Source: Rhizobium sp. Q54 (GTDB lineage: Bacteria > Pseudomonadota > Alphaproteobacteria > Rhizobiales > Beijerinckiaceae). Taken from it: a stretch of DNA of 64,000 bases. This document shows, in pieces, positions 1 to 7,867 of this stretch. Each line of letters opens with the position of its first letter. Position 1 is the stretch's first letter. Made by a program: the position numbers and the translations under genes. The notes under the pieces are model-generated. The model was not told the DNA's origin, did no database searches, and worked only from the letters and a program-made list of their open reading frames with translations. The DNA is taken from NCBI GenBank assembly GCA_945878875.1, contig CAMCUC010000001.1:1-64000 (forward strand), in the 5' to 3' direction.

Positions 1-483
1 GGCGACCTGCTGGCCAAGGCGCGCGCCATCGCCGCCGCGAAGGGATTGGGCGGGAGCGAAGACGAAGCGCGTGCACGCGCGACGCTGGCGCCCATGGCGG
101 GCGGCGGCGCTCCGGCTGCGGGCGGCGCGGCGGGCAGCGCTGCAAGCAATTCGGCAAGCGATCCGCAAGCCATTTTCCAGCGCGCCGCCATGCGTTTTGC
201 GGCACAAGGCGGCGGCGACAAACCAAGCTACACATCAAACGTCACGAAGGCGGAGCGCCTCGACGCAAACGATCCGCGCGAGATTTTCCGCAAAGCGCAG
301 GCGCTTGCCCGCGACCGCGCGCTGTCCGACGCCCGCGCCTTTGACGGCCTTACCGATTCCCGCGCCTTTGGCGCCGGCGCGCAAACGCAAGCTCAGGCCA
401 CAAACCCGCAAACCTATTTTGTCGAGGCCATGCGCTTGCGCCAGCAGCAAAGCGCGCTTGCGCTGGGGGCGTTGGCGCAATAG
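1..483 (+). CDS. Hypothetical protein, C-terminal part (5' end outside window)
   Basis: The reading frame is open from base 1 to a TAG at 481-483, so the gene starts upstream and only its last 160 residues are visible. I do not recognise a family. The visible part is rich in Ala, Gly and Gln. It carries three copies of a short helical-looking motif: DPQAIFQRA at visible residue 54, DPREIFRKA at 91 and NPQTYFVEA at 135, separated by low-complexity linkers of about 30 residues. No membrane segment is seen. A TTG at 46 could act as a start, but the coding continues in frame before it. The azlC start follows 11 bases after the stop, so the two may be co-transcribed. Function unknown. Confidence 0.6.
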   Translation, partial: GDLLAKARAIAAAKGLGGSEDEARARATLAPMAGGGAPAAGGAAGSAASNSASDPQAIFQRAAMRFAAQGGGDKPSYTSNVTKAERLDANDPREIFRKAQALARDRALSDARAFDGLTDSRAFGAGAQTQAQATNPQTYFVEAMRLRQQQSALALGALAQ

Positions 484-494
484 TCCAGAGGGTC

Positions 495-1211
495 ATGAGC
501 GCTGCAAAACCCATTCCCTTCACGCTTGCCGGCGTGCGCCACGGCGTAAAGCTGTGCCTGCCTTTTGTGCCGGGTTATTTTCTGTTTGGCGCCGCCATCG
601 GCGCGCTGGCCGCGCAGAAAGGCCTCACGTTCGGCGAAGCGCTGTTGATGAACGCAATCGTCTGCGCGGCGGCCTCGCAAATGGTGGCGCTGGAAATGTG
701 GCGCGCGGACTGGACATGGATGCACGTTCTGGCGGTGGCGGGCGTGGCAGCCATGGTCAATCTGCGTTTCGTGTTATCAGGCGCGTCCTTGCGGCCATGG
801 CTTTCGCCTGTACGCGCGGGCTTTGTCTATCCGGCCCTTGGCGTGTTGACGGACGGCGCCTGGGCCGCCTCCATCCGTTACAATGCAGAAGGGGGCCGCG
901 ATTTTGGCGTGCTTGCGGGCTCGTCGGTCTTCTTGTGGCTGACGTGGATTGCGGCGGGCGTGCCCGGCTATTGGCTTGGCGCGCTTGTCACGAACCCGCA
1001 CGCGTTCGGGCTTGATCTGCTGATCGTGTTCACATTCACCGCCACCCTTGTTCCCATTCTCAAGCGCACGCGCCAGTTCATGCCGCTGGCGGTTTCGGGA
1101 CTTGTGGCTGTGGCTGTTAGCTATCTGGCACCGGGCTATTGGTTCATCGCAGCGGGTGCGATTACGGGCGCGCTGGCGGCGGCGTTCTGGACGCCGAAAG
1201 GCGCGCCATGA
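495..1211 (+). CDS. azlC: AzlC family branched-chain amino acid exporter, large subunit
   Basis: A 238-residue integral membrane protein with several hydrophobic helices and the AzlC-type N-terminus (LCLPFVPGYFLFGAAIG). AzlC works with the small protein AzlD to export branched-chain amino acids or analogues such as azaleucine through the inner membrane. Here the azlD gene overlaps it by four bases (ATGA), which supports a translationally coupled two-subunit exporter. The ATG at 495 is preceded by AGAGGG at short spacing. Length is normal for the family. The assignment rests on family resemblance and gene pairing. The actual substrate cannot be read from sequence. Confidence 0.9.
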   Translation: MSAAKPIPFTLAGVRHGVKLCLPFVPGYFLFGAAIGALAAQKGLTFGEALLMNAIVCAAASQMVALEMWRADWTWMHVLAVAGVAAMVNLRFVLSGASLRPWLSPVRAGFVYPALGVLTDGAWAASIRYNAEGGRDFGVLAGSSVFLWLTWIAAGVPGYWLGALVTNPHAFGLDLLIVFTFTATLVPILKRTRQFMPLAVSGLVAVAVSYLAPGYWFIAAGAITGALAAAFWTPKGAP

Positions 1212-1519
1212 GCGGCGAACTTCATAACGGCCATCTCTACGCCATCGCCGCAATGGCGGTGGTGACTTTATTACTGCGAATCGGCGGCTATTGGATCATC
1301 GGACGTGTGCCGCTGACTGCGCGTTTGCGGCGCGGACTTGAAGCGCTGCCAGTTGCGATTTTTGCGGCCTCCGTTTTGCCGCTGGCGGTCAAGGGTGGGC
1401 CTGCGGGCTGGATCGCGGGGCCGGTTGTGGCGGCCACAATGTATCTCTCCGGCAAGGAGATATTGGCGCTTGCGGCGGGCATTGCAGCCGCAAGCTTTGT
1501 ACGCGGAATGGGTTTTTAG
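1208..1519 (+). CDS. azlD: AzlD family branched-chain amino acid exporter, small subunit
   Basis: A 103-residue membrane protein with about four hydrophobic segments and the AzlD-like LLRIGGYWIIGR sequence near its N-terminus. It is the expected partner of AzlC. The ATG at 1208 overlaps the azlC stop as ATGA, which decides the start. A GTG-type extension to 1139 is possible in the same frame, but it would lie entirely inside azlC and adds no conserved sequence. Its TAG stop overlaps the stop of the converging DUF4112 gene by four bases. Confidence 0.88.
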   Translation: MSGELHNGHLYAIAAMAVVTLLLRIGGYWIIGRVPLTARLRRGLEALPVAIFAASVLPLAVKGGPAGWIAGPVVAATMYLSGKEILALAAGIAAASFVRGMGF

Positions 1520-1923
1520 ATTTGTTTGGCGCGCAGCGCCTGCTCTTCAAAATGGCGGCGCAGCAATTCAACGTTGCGACGATTTGCGCGCAGGAACACG
1601 TCCGCCACATTGCCCACGAAAGGTATGGAGCTGATGAGCGAGTCCACGCCGACATTCCCCGCCATTCGCAGCAACGTCGTTTTGGGCAAGCCAAGCCGCC
1701 GCGCCTCGTAAACAATGAACGCCGAGATCAACGTCGTCGCCACATTGCCGACACCTGGCAACAGGCCGATGATCGCGTCCGCGCCAACCCGGATTTCGGT
1801 GCCAGGAATACGCAGTGCGCTATCCATCACCCGCGCAAGCGATTCGACGCGTTCGCGCGCTGCATCCACGTCAAGCGGGGTGGGATGGCGAGGCGGTTCC
1901 AGAACGCGCGTGAAGTCGATCAT
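1516..1923 (-). CDS. DUF4112 domain protein
   Basis: A 135-residue protein whose central part (GTEIRVGADAIIGLLPGVGN, then SSIPFVGNVADVFLRANRRN) matches the DUF4112 pattern: two small hydrophobic hairpins, each with a P-x-V/G-G-N turn. The family is probably membrane-associated and its biochemical role is unknown. I chose the ATG at 1923 because AAGGAG lies eight bases upstream. The frame extends further upstream to about 2343, but that stretch is antisense to the phosphopantetheinyl transferase and looks non-coding. The gene converges on azlD, overlapping its stop by four bases. Confidence 0.8.
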   Translation of the reverse strand: MIDFTRVLEPPRHPTPLDVDAARERVESLARVMDSALRIPGTEIRVGADAIIGLLPGVGNVATTLISAFIVYEARRLGLPKTTLLRMAGNVGVDSLISSIPFVGNVADVFLRANRRNVELLRRHFEEQALRAKQI

Positions 1924-1992
1924 GTGCAAAGCTCCTTGCCATGAAAAGATGGGGACCCCTGCGCACTGTTCAAGCTCAAGAAGCGCTCTTGA

Positions 1993-2703
1993 ATGGAAAT
2001 CTTTAACGCCATGCCAAGCGGCCTTGATGCTGCTAGTATTGAGCACATGATCGGCTTGCGTAGATTGCCCATGGAATTTTTGCGGCGCTGTGATCCGCCT
2101 GTCGTGCAGACAGATGCTTTCGCGCGAATTGTCCTGCTCGATCTGGAGCGCGAGCCGCCGATTCATCTTGCGCACAATGCCGAAGACTTGCGCGATCTCG
2201 CCCGTCCCGGCGCTGCCCCGCGTGATTATTTTCTGCGCCGCCGCCTCGCGCTGCGGGCTTTGCTTGGCGCAAGTCTGGGCGTCGATCCGGGCGACGTGCG
2301 CATCGGCTATGATGTCGAGGGCGCGCCGCGCGTGCTCTCGCACAAGGCTTTCGTGTCGGTCGCCTCGCGCGGATCGATCGCTGCGCTCGCGATTGCATCA
2401 AGTCCTGTAGGGATCGACCTTGAGCCGCTGGACGCGCAGGCGCCCGTCGTGCGCGAGGTTCTGCATCCGCGCGAGCTTCTGGCGTTGCAGGAGGCGCCCG
2501 ATCATTTCCTGCGGCTCTGGACCGCCAAGGAAGCCTATCTGAAAGCAAATGGCGCCGGCCTTGTGCGCGATCCGGCGCAAATCGAGATAAGCCTTGAGCC
2601 GCAGCTCTTTCTTGCGCGCGACGGGCAGAGGCAATTTTCCGGCGAACATGCAATCGTGAAAATGGCGAACGCAAACTGGCTCATCGCCTGCGTTACGCTC
2701 TGA
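1993..2703 (+). CDS. 4'-phosphopantetheinyl transferase superfamily protein (Sfp type)
   Basis: A 236-residue protein with the two diagnostic PPTase motifs: VGIDLEP around residue 138 and the W-x-x-K-E-A-x-x-K motif as LWTAKEAYLKANGAGL around residue 175. Such enzymes transfer the phosphopantetheine arm of CoA to a serine of carrier proteins, with Mg2+ bound by the Asp and Glu of these motifs. Length is typical of the Sfp/EntD group rather than the short AcpS group. No polyketide or peptide synthase lies nearby, so its carrier protein is elsewhere. The start is uncertain: the ATG at 1993 is used here, and an ATG at 2047 (MIGLRRL) is also plausible. Confidence 0.87.
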   Translation: MEIFNAMPSGLDAASIEHMIGLRRLPMEFLRRCDPPVVQTDAFARIVLLDLEREPPIHLAHNAEDLRDLARPGAAPRDYFLRRRLALRALLGASLGVDPGDVRIGYDVEGAPRVLSHKAFVSVASRGSIAALAIASSPVGIDLEPLDAQAPVVREVLHPRELLALQEAPDHFLRLWTAKEAYLKANGAGLVRDPAQIEISLEPQLFLARDGQRQFSGEHAIVKMANANWLIACVTL

Positions 2704-3690
2704 TTACGCGACGTCGATCACCACACGCCCGCGCACTTTGCCCTCCACTATATCGCGCGCCACGTCGAGCACGCGCTCGAACGGCGCATGCGTTGTGAGC
2801 GAGGCCAGCTTGCCGCGATCCAGATCATCGGCGAGCCGGCGCCAGGCGGAAAGACGCAGCGGCATCGGGCATTGCACGCTGTCCACGCCCAGCAACGCGA
2901 CGCCGCGCAGAATGAAGGGCGCCACGCTGCCCGGCAGATCGAGCCCCTGCGCGTTGCCGCACGCCGCAACGGCGCCATGGGGCTGAATTGCAGCCAGTAC
3001 ATTGGCCAGCGTGTGCGAGCCAACCGTATCGACGCCCGCCGCCCAGCGCGGCTTGGCCAGCGGCTTGCCGGGCGAGGACAATTCCGCGCGATCAATAATC
3101 TCGTCCGCGCCCAGCGCCTTCAGATAGTCCGCCTCCTGCGGGCGACCGGTGGAGGCGATGACGCGCCAGCCTGCCTTGTGAAGCAGCGCAATCGCAATCG
3201 AGCCCACGCCGCCAGCCGCGCCCGTCACCACCACCGGCCCCATATCCGGGTTCATGCCAAAGCGCTCGAGCGCCAGCACGCTCAGCATCGCGGTAAAGCC
3301 TGCGGTCCCGATCGCCATCGCCTCGGCGGGCGATAAATCCTGCGGCAGAGGCACGAGCCAGTCCGACTTTACCCGCGCCTTTTGCGCAAAGCCGCCAAGG
3401 TGCCCCTCGCCGACGCCATAGCCGGTCAGCAATACGCCATCGCCGGGCTTGAAGGCAGGCGCGGTCGAGCGCTCCACCACGCCCGCAAAATCAATACCCG
3501 GGATCATCGGGAAACGGCGCGCGATGGGCGCCTTGCCGGTGACGTTCAGCCCGTCCTTGTAATTGACGGTGGTGTGCGTGATCGCCACGTCCACGTCGCC
3601 GTCCATCAGCTCCGCCTCGTCAAAATCCACAAATGCGGCGGTTACGCCCTTGTCGGCCTTGTCGATGCGTACAGCGCGGAAAGTGCTCAT
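2704..3690 (-). CDS. acuI: Acrylyl-CoA reductase-type quinone oxidoreductase (AcuI/YhdH family)
   Basis: A 328-residue zinc-independent medium-chain dehydrogenase/reductase. The N-terminal GroES-like half has VNYKDGLNVTGKAP and PGIDFAGVV, and the Rossmann half has the NADPH motif VTGAAGGVGSIA around residue 153. These features match the YhdH/AcuI group, which reduces acrylyl-CoA to propionyl-CoA with NADPH and detoxifies acryloyl-CoA. The ATG at 3690 has GGGAGG about ten bases upstream. Its stop codon directly follows the converging PPTase stop. The substrate is inferred from family membership. Confidence 0.87.
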   Translation of the reverse strand: MSTFRAVRIDKADKGVTAAFVDFDEAELMDGDVDVAITHTTVNYKDGLNVTGKAPIARRFPMIPGIDFAGVVERSTAPAFKPGDGVLLTGYGVGEGHLGGFAQKARVKSDWLVPLPQDLSPAEAMAIGTAGFTAMLSVLALERFGMNPDMGPVVVTGAAGGVGSIAIALLHKAGWRVIASTGRPQEADYLKALGADEIIDRAELSSPGKPLAKPRWAAGVDTVGSHTLANVLAAIQPHGAVAACGNAQGLDLPGSVAPFILRGVALLGVDSVQCPMPLRLSAWRRLADDLDRGKLASLTTHAPFERVLDVARDIVEGKVRGRVVIDVA

Positions 3691-3730
3691 GAGCGTCGTC
3701 CTCCCGGAGGAATGCTCCCTCCGGTCTAGC

Positions 3731-3754
3731 GTCTTGAGTGGGCGCCCTCAAGAC
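3731..3754. terminator. Hairpin between MFS gene and acuI
   Basis: A perfect 8-bp stem (GTCTTGAG / CTCAAGAC) with an 8-base loop sits in the 77-base gap after the MFS stop and before the acuI start on the minus strand. A short T-run follows only on the plus strand. It may end MFS transcription or reduce read-through into acuI. Confidence 0.35.
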
Positions 3755-3767
3755 CGCCTTTTGGACC

Positions 3768-5012
3768 TTATGCGCTGGCTGGCGCCGCCGCCATGCGCGC
3801 CACCGGCTTTTCGACGATGGGCAGATTGACCAGCGCCGAGAACACGCCCAGCCCAATCGACAGCCACCACACCACTTCGTAAGAGCCCGTGCTTTCGCGC
3901 AGCCAGCCCGCCAGCAACAGGCCTATGAACCCGCCCAGCTGATGGTTGAGGAAGGCGAAACCGTACAGCATCGAGAAATGCCGCGTGCCAAACATCAGGC
4001 CGATCAGCCCCGACGTCGGCGGCACGGTGGAGAGCCAGAGCAGGCCGGTGAGCACGCCAAAGGCGAACGCGCTCCATGGCGTCACCGGCAGCATGATGAA
4101 GGCGAACGTGACCAGAGCGCGCGAGAAATAGATGAAGGCCAGAATATAGCGCTTGGGGACTTTATCGCCGAGCCAGCCCGACGACAGCGAGCCCACGATG
4201 TTGAACACGCCAACAAGCGCAAACGCCCAATAGCCCACATGCGCGGGCAAACCCGCCTCCACTATATATTTCTGGAAATGCACCGTCACGAAGGCGAGCT
4301 GAAATCCGCAGGTAAAGAAGCCGATAACCAGCAGAACATAGGAGCGATGCGCAAACGCCTCGCCAAGCGCCTCGCGGAAGTTTTGCTTTGGCGCCGCGCC
4401 AACAGTCGTCGTCTCGTCCACATTGCGATTGGCCAGTGCCAAAGCCAGCGGAATGCAGCACAAAATGATGAGCGCAAACACGAACGTCGTCGTCTGCCAG
4501 CCCACGGAAGCGATCATGCCGCCCGCAAACGGCGAGAACAGGAATTGGCCAAACGAGCCCGCCGCCGTGCCAAGGCCAAACGCCATAGAGCGCCGATGCG
4601 GCGGCAGCAGCTTGCTGAACGCGCCCAGAACAAGGTTGAATGAACAGGCCGATATACCAAGCCCCAGCAAGACTCCAGCAGTGAGCGTGAACGACAGCGG
4701 CGTCGAGGCCCACGTCATCATGGCGAGGCCCAGCGCATAGACGATTGCGCCAAACATCAGCACGCGATGGACGCCAAACTTGTCGGCCATGGCGCCGGCG
4801 AACGGCTGGCCAAGACCCCAGAACAGATATTGCAGCGCCATGGCGAACGAGAAAACGTCGCCGCCAAAACCAAACTCGCCAAGAATGGGAAGCTGGAACT
4901 GGCCCACCGCCGAGCGCGGGCCAAAGGTCAGAACAGCGATCAGACAGCCCGCCGCAATCACGATCTCGGGGGGAAACTTCGAGCGCCTCAGCTTTGCTTC
5001 TGTCTCGCTCAT
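3768..5012 (-). CDS. MFS transporter (oxalate/formate antiporter-like, OFA type)
   Basis: A 414-residue protein with about twelve hydrophobic helices and the Major Facilitator loop motif in the form GAMADKFGVHRVLM after the second helix. The early sequence (FGPRSAVGQFQLPI) resembles the OFA/MFS_1 antiporters of organic acids. The ATG at 5012 (MSETEAK) was chosen because a GGGGG ribosome site lies just upstream and the family's first helix starts soon after. An in-frame extension to 5084 adds only a basic, non-conserved stretch. It is a single-gene unit with acuI downstream on the same strand. The substrate is unknown. Confidence 0.85.
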   Translation of the reverse strand: MSETEAKLRRSKFPPEIVIAAGCLIAVLTFGPRSAVGQFQLPILGEFGFGGDVFSFAMALQYLFWGLGQPFAGAMADKFGVHRVLMFGAIVYALGLAMMTWASTPLSFTLTAGVLLGLGISACSFNLVLGAFSKLLPPHRRSMAFGLGTAAGSFGQFLFSPFAGGMIASVGWQTTTFVFALIILCCIPLALALANRNVDETTTVGAAPKQNFREALGEAFAHRSYVLLVIGFFTCGFQLAFVTVHFQKYIVEAGLPAHVGYWAFALVGVFNIVGSLSSGWLGDKVPKRYILAFIYFSRALVTFAFIMLPVTPWSAFAFGVLTGLLWLSTVPPTSGLIGLMFGTRHFSMLYGFAFLNHQLGGFIGLLLAGWLRESTGSYEVVWWLSIGLGVFSALVNLPIVEKPVARMAAAPASA

Positions 5013-5118
5013 GTCAGCCCCCGTAAAACTGCGATGATTTCTTCTTAACCGGGCGCGCGCGTTCGGGCTAATGTAAAAGCGCATGGCGGCTATGCGTGAA
5101 TTGGACAGTAGGCGCCCC

Positions 5119-5274
5119 CTACCCCTTGCCCGGCTTGCGCTCCGCCCGGCAGCGGTCCGAGCAATAGCGGACTTCCTCCCACACCTTTTCCCATTTCTTG
5201 CGCCATGTGAATGGGCGCCCGCAGGTGATGCAGGTCTTGGTCGGCAGATCGCCCTTTTTCACCATGCGCGGCAT
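5119..5274 (-). CDS. DUF2256 domain protein (cryptochrome-associated small Cys4 protein)
   Basis: A 51-residue protein with four cysteines in the pattern CITCGRPF...YCSDRC, a zinc-ribbon-like arrangement characteristic of DUF2256. The middle is basic and Trp-rich ([12 protein letters not shown]). DUF2256 genes are often next to, or fused with, cryptochrome/photolyase-related genes. Here the neighbour, 94 bases away and divergent, is exactly such a photolyase. The ATG at 5274 (MPRMVKKG) has GGAAGG six bases upstream. The longer in-frame form to 5370 would overlap the photolyase start and is disfavoured. Its biochemical role is not established. Confidence 0.8.
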   Translation of the reverse strand: MPRMVKKGDLPTKTCITCGRPFTWRKKWEKVWEEVRYCSDRCRAERKPGKG

Positions 5275-5368
5275 GTCATACCCTTCCAGCGGTGAACCCA
5301 TTTGCACAAGCCTGCGTAAACACGCAAGAGGCCGCAAAGAGAGCATGGCGGCAGGAGTTTCAAACGGC

Positions 5369-6892
5369 ATGAGCGTTTTACGTCTGGTTCTGGGCGATCA
5401 ATTGTCGCGCAATCTGTCTGCGCTCGACGGGCTGGACCCTGCACAAGACGTCGTGCTGATGATGGAATGCGCGGACGAGACGACCTACGTTCCCCACCAC
5501 AAGCAGAAAATCGCACTGATATTGGCCGCAATGCGTCATTTTGCGCAGGAGCTGCGCAATGAGGGCGTGCGGGTCGAATACATAAAGCTCGACGATCCCG
5601 CGAACACAGGCTCGTTTGCTGGCGAAGTGCAGCGCGCGTGCAAACGCCTTAAGCCCGCAAGCATTGCAGCCACATGGCCCGGCGAATGGCGCGTGCTGGA
5701 GGCCATGCGCGGATTTGAGGCGGCCTGCGGCGTGCCGGTTGATGTTCGCGAGGATGATCGCTTTATAGCCCATCGCGGCGATTTTGCGCGCTGGGCCAGC
5801 GAGCGCAAGCAATTGCGGATGGAATTTTTCTATCGCGACATGCGCCGCGCCACCGGCTTTCTGATGGAAGGCGACAAGCCCACAGGCGGCGAATGGAATT
5901 TTGATTCCGAAAACCGCAAGTCGCTGCCAAAGGGTTTGCGCGCCGCGCCCGCCGTCCGCTTCAAGCCGGATGCGATCACGCAGGAGGTTCTGGCCCTTGT
6001 GGCGCAGCGCTTTGCTGGCAATTTCGGCGACCTTGAAAAATTCGCATGGCCGGTGAGCCGCGCGCAGGCGCTTGAGGCGCTCGATGATTTCATCGCGACC
6101 CGCCTGCCCTTGTTTGGCGATTATCAGGATGCGATGAAACAGGGCGAGCCGTTTCTCTTTCACGCGCTGATCTCAACCTCGCTCAACATCGGCCTGCTTG
6201 ATCCGCGCGAGATTTGCCGCGCGGCGGAAAATGCCTGGCGCGCAGGGCTTGCGCCGCTCAACGCGGTGGAAGGCTTCATCCGGCAGATCTTGGGCTGGCG
6301 CGAATATGTGCGCGCGCTCTATTGGCTGCTGGCGCCGGATTACGCCAGCAGCAATCATCTGAGCGCGCAGCGTCCCCTGCCCGCCTTCTACTGGACCGGC
6401 GAGACCAGCATGAATTGCATGAAGGAGGCGATTGGCGACACGCGCGCCAACGCTTACGCGCATCATATTCAACGCCTGATGGTGACGGGTAATTTCGCGC
6501 TGCTGGCGGGCATTCGCCCCGCCGAAATCGAAGCCTGGTACCTGGCCGTTTACGCCGACGCATTCGAATGGGTGGAGCTGCCCAACACCCATGGCATGGC
6601 GATCTTCGCCGATGGCGGCGTGATGGCCTCAAAGCCCTATGCAGCGTCCGGCGCCTATATCAACCGCATGTCGGATTATTGTGGCGGCTGCGCCCATGAC
6701 GTGAAAACCAAAATCGGCCCCGGCGCGTGTCCGTTTAACATTCTCTACTGGTCGTTCCTGATTGAGAACGAGGACAAGCTCGCGCGCAATCCGCGCATGG
6801 CCATGCCCTACCGCAACCTTTCGCGCATGAGCGACGAACTACGCGCTGACTATAAAGCGCAGGGGCGCGCCTTTCTGGATGGGCTGGACTAG
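5369..6892 (+). CDS. phrB: Iron-sulfur bacterial cryptochrome/(6-4) photolyase, PhrB type
   Basis: A 507-residue flavoprotein of the FeS-BCP group, which repairs UV (6-4) photoproducts with FAD and an antenna lumazine and carries a 4Fe-4S cluster. The start at 5369 gives the family N-terminus [11 protein letters not shown]. It also places the cluster cysteines at 350, 438, 441 and 454, as I recall them in Agrobacterium PhrB (ETSMNC, YCGGC and [10 protein letters not shown] are visible). An AGGAG lies 11 bases upstream. An ATG at 5345 is a possible but less likely start. The gene is divergent from DUF2256 and its stop overlaps that of the converging uracil-DNA glycosylase, so three DNA-repair-related genes cluster here. 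Confidence 0.95.
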   Translation: MSVLRLVLGDQLSRNLSALDGLDPAQDVVLMMECADETTYVPHHKQKIALILAAMRHFAQELRNEGVRVEYIKLDDPANTGSFAGEVQRACKRLKPASIAATWPGEWRVLEAMRGFEAACGVPVDVREDDRFIAHRGDFARWASERKQLRMEFFYRDMRRATGFLMEGDKPTGGEWNFDSENRKSLPKGLRAAPAVRFKPDAITQEVLALVAQRFAGNFGDLEKFAWPVSRAQALEALDDFIATRLPLFGDYQDAMKQGEPFLFHALISTSLNIGLLDPREICRAAENAWRAGLAPLNAVEGFIRQILGWREYVRALYWLLAPDYASSNHLSAQRPLPAFYWTGETSMNCMKEAIGDTRANAYAHHIQRLMVTGNFALLAGIRPAEIEAWYLAVYADAFEWVELPNTHGMAIFADGGVMASKPYAASGAYINRMSDYCGGCAHDVKTKIGPGACPFNILYWSFLIENEDKLARNPRMAMPYRNLSRMSDELRADYKAQGRAFLDGLD

Positions 6893-7752
6893 CGCGGCGG
6901 CAATCCGTCGAGCGCTTTCTTCAACGCGCGCAAATCTTCCCACGCAAGGCGCTTGTGCAGCGGCTGACGCAAAAGATAATCCGGGTTGAGCATCGCGAAC
7001 GCCGGGATCATGCGCGCGCCATAAGCATATTCATAAGCCTTGCCACGCGCCCGCAAAATGCCGTCGCGCTGGCCAAGCAAAGCCTGCACAGCCGTATCGC
7101 CAAGGCACACCAGCATGTCGGGCGCGACCAGTTCGATATGGCGTTGCGCGAACGGCAGGCAGATCGCAGTCTCGGGCGCGGTCGGTTTCCGGTTGCCGGG
7201 CGGGCGCCAGGGCGCGACGTGGGTGAGGTAGACGTCGGCACGCGACAGGCCGATGGCATCAAGCATCGCGTCCAGCAGGCGCCCGGCGGCGCCGGAGAAC
7301 GGGCGGCCCTCGCGATCATCGTCGGCGCCGGGCGCCTCGCCCATCAGCATCACGCGGGCCTGCGGGTTTCCGTCGGCGAACACCAGCTGGCTGGCGGTGC
7401 GCTTGAGGGCGCAGCCGTCGAACGCCTCCATCGCGGCGCGCAGAGCCTCTAAGGTCTCGGCGCCGGACGCCAATGCGCGGGCGGCCTGGGCAGCCTCGTC
7501 GGGCGCCAAAGTCGCGGGCGCCGGGCGGATCGGCGTCAGGCTGGCGCTGCGTCCCGGCAGCGGCGGCTTGACGGCGGGCGGCGCGTTGCTGGCCTCCTCG
7601 GCTTTCAGGCGGCGAGTCTCAGCCTCCGCAATCCCTTCGGAAAAACGGTCGTGCGGCGCCCCGTCGAGCGGGATGTCGACGCCCGAATCCACGTACCAGC
7701 GCAACAGCGCTTCGATTTCTGGCGTTGAAAGGTCTGCGGCCTGAAGGCTCAT
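6889..7752 (-). CDS. Uracil-DNA glycosylase, family 4-like
   Basis: A 287-residue protein with about 105 variable N-terminal residues followed by the UDG core. Motif 1 is GEAPGADDD (about residue 138) and the RPPGNR loop is at 183-188, both typical of family 4 enzymes that remove uracil from DNA. Two of the four 4Fe-4S cysteines are replaced: Phe111 and Trp182 stand where family 4 has Cys, while Cys114 and Cys198 remain. The second active-site motif, normally H-P-x-x-L-L-R, reads LNPDYLLR with Asn256 in place of His. The Asn codon was confirmed in the DNA. A cluster-free lineage variant is likely. The stop overlaps phrB. Confidence 0.87.
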   Translation of the reverse strand: MSLQAADLSTPEIEALLRWYVDSGVDIPLDGAPHDRFSEGIAEAETRRLKAEEASNAPPAVKPPLPGRSASLTPIRPAPATLAPDEAAQAARALASGAETLEALRAAMEAFDGCALKRTASQLVFADGNPQARVMLMGEAPGADDDREGRPFSGAAGRLLDAMLDAIGLSRADVYLTHVAPWRPPGNRKPTAPETAICLPFAQRHIELVAPDMLVCLGDTAVQALLGQRDGILRARGKAYEYAYGARMIPAFAMLNPDYLLRQPLHKRLAWEDLRALKKALDGLPPR

Positions 7753-7867
7753 TTTCTCTTTATAGCGGCCTGAGCGTCAGGGTCCAAACTTGCTGCAAAC
7801 GTGCCCTTAAACTTGCCCGCCCGCCCAGATGGTTTAATCAGCAAAGACAGACCAGATCGCAGAGGCC

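Noticed and set aside
1139-1207. Upstream extension of azlD to a GTG at 1139
   Set aside because: The extension lies inside azlC and is basic and unlike AzlD. The ATGA overlap start at 1208 is better.
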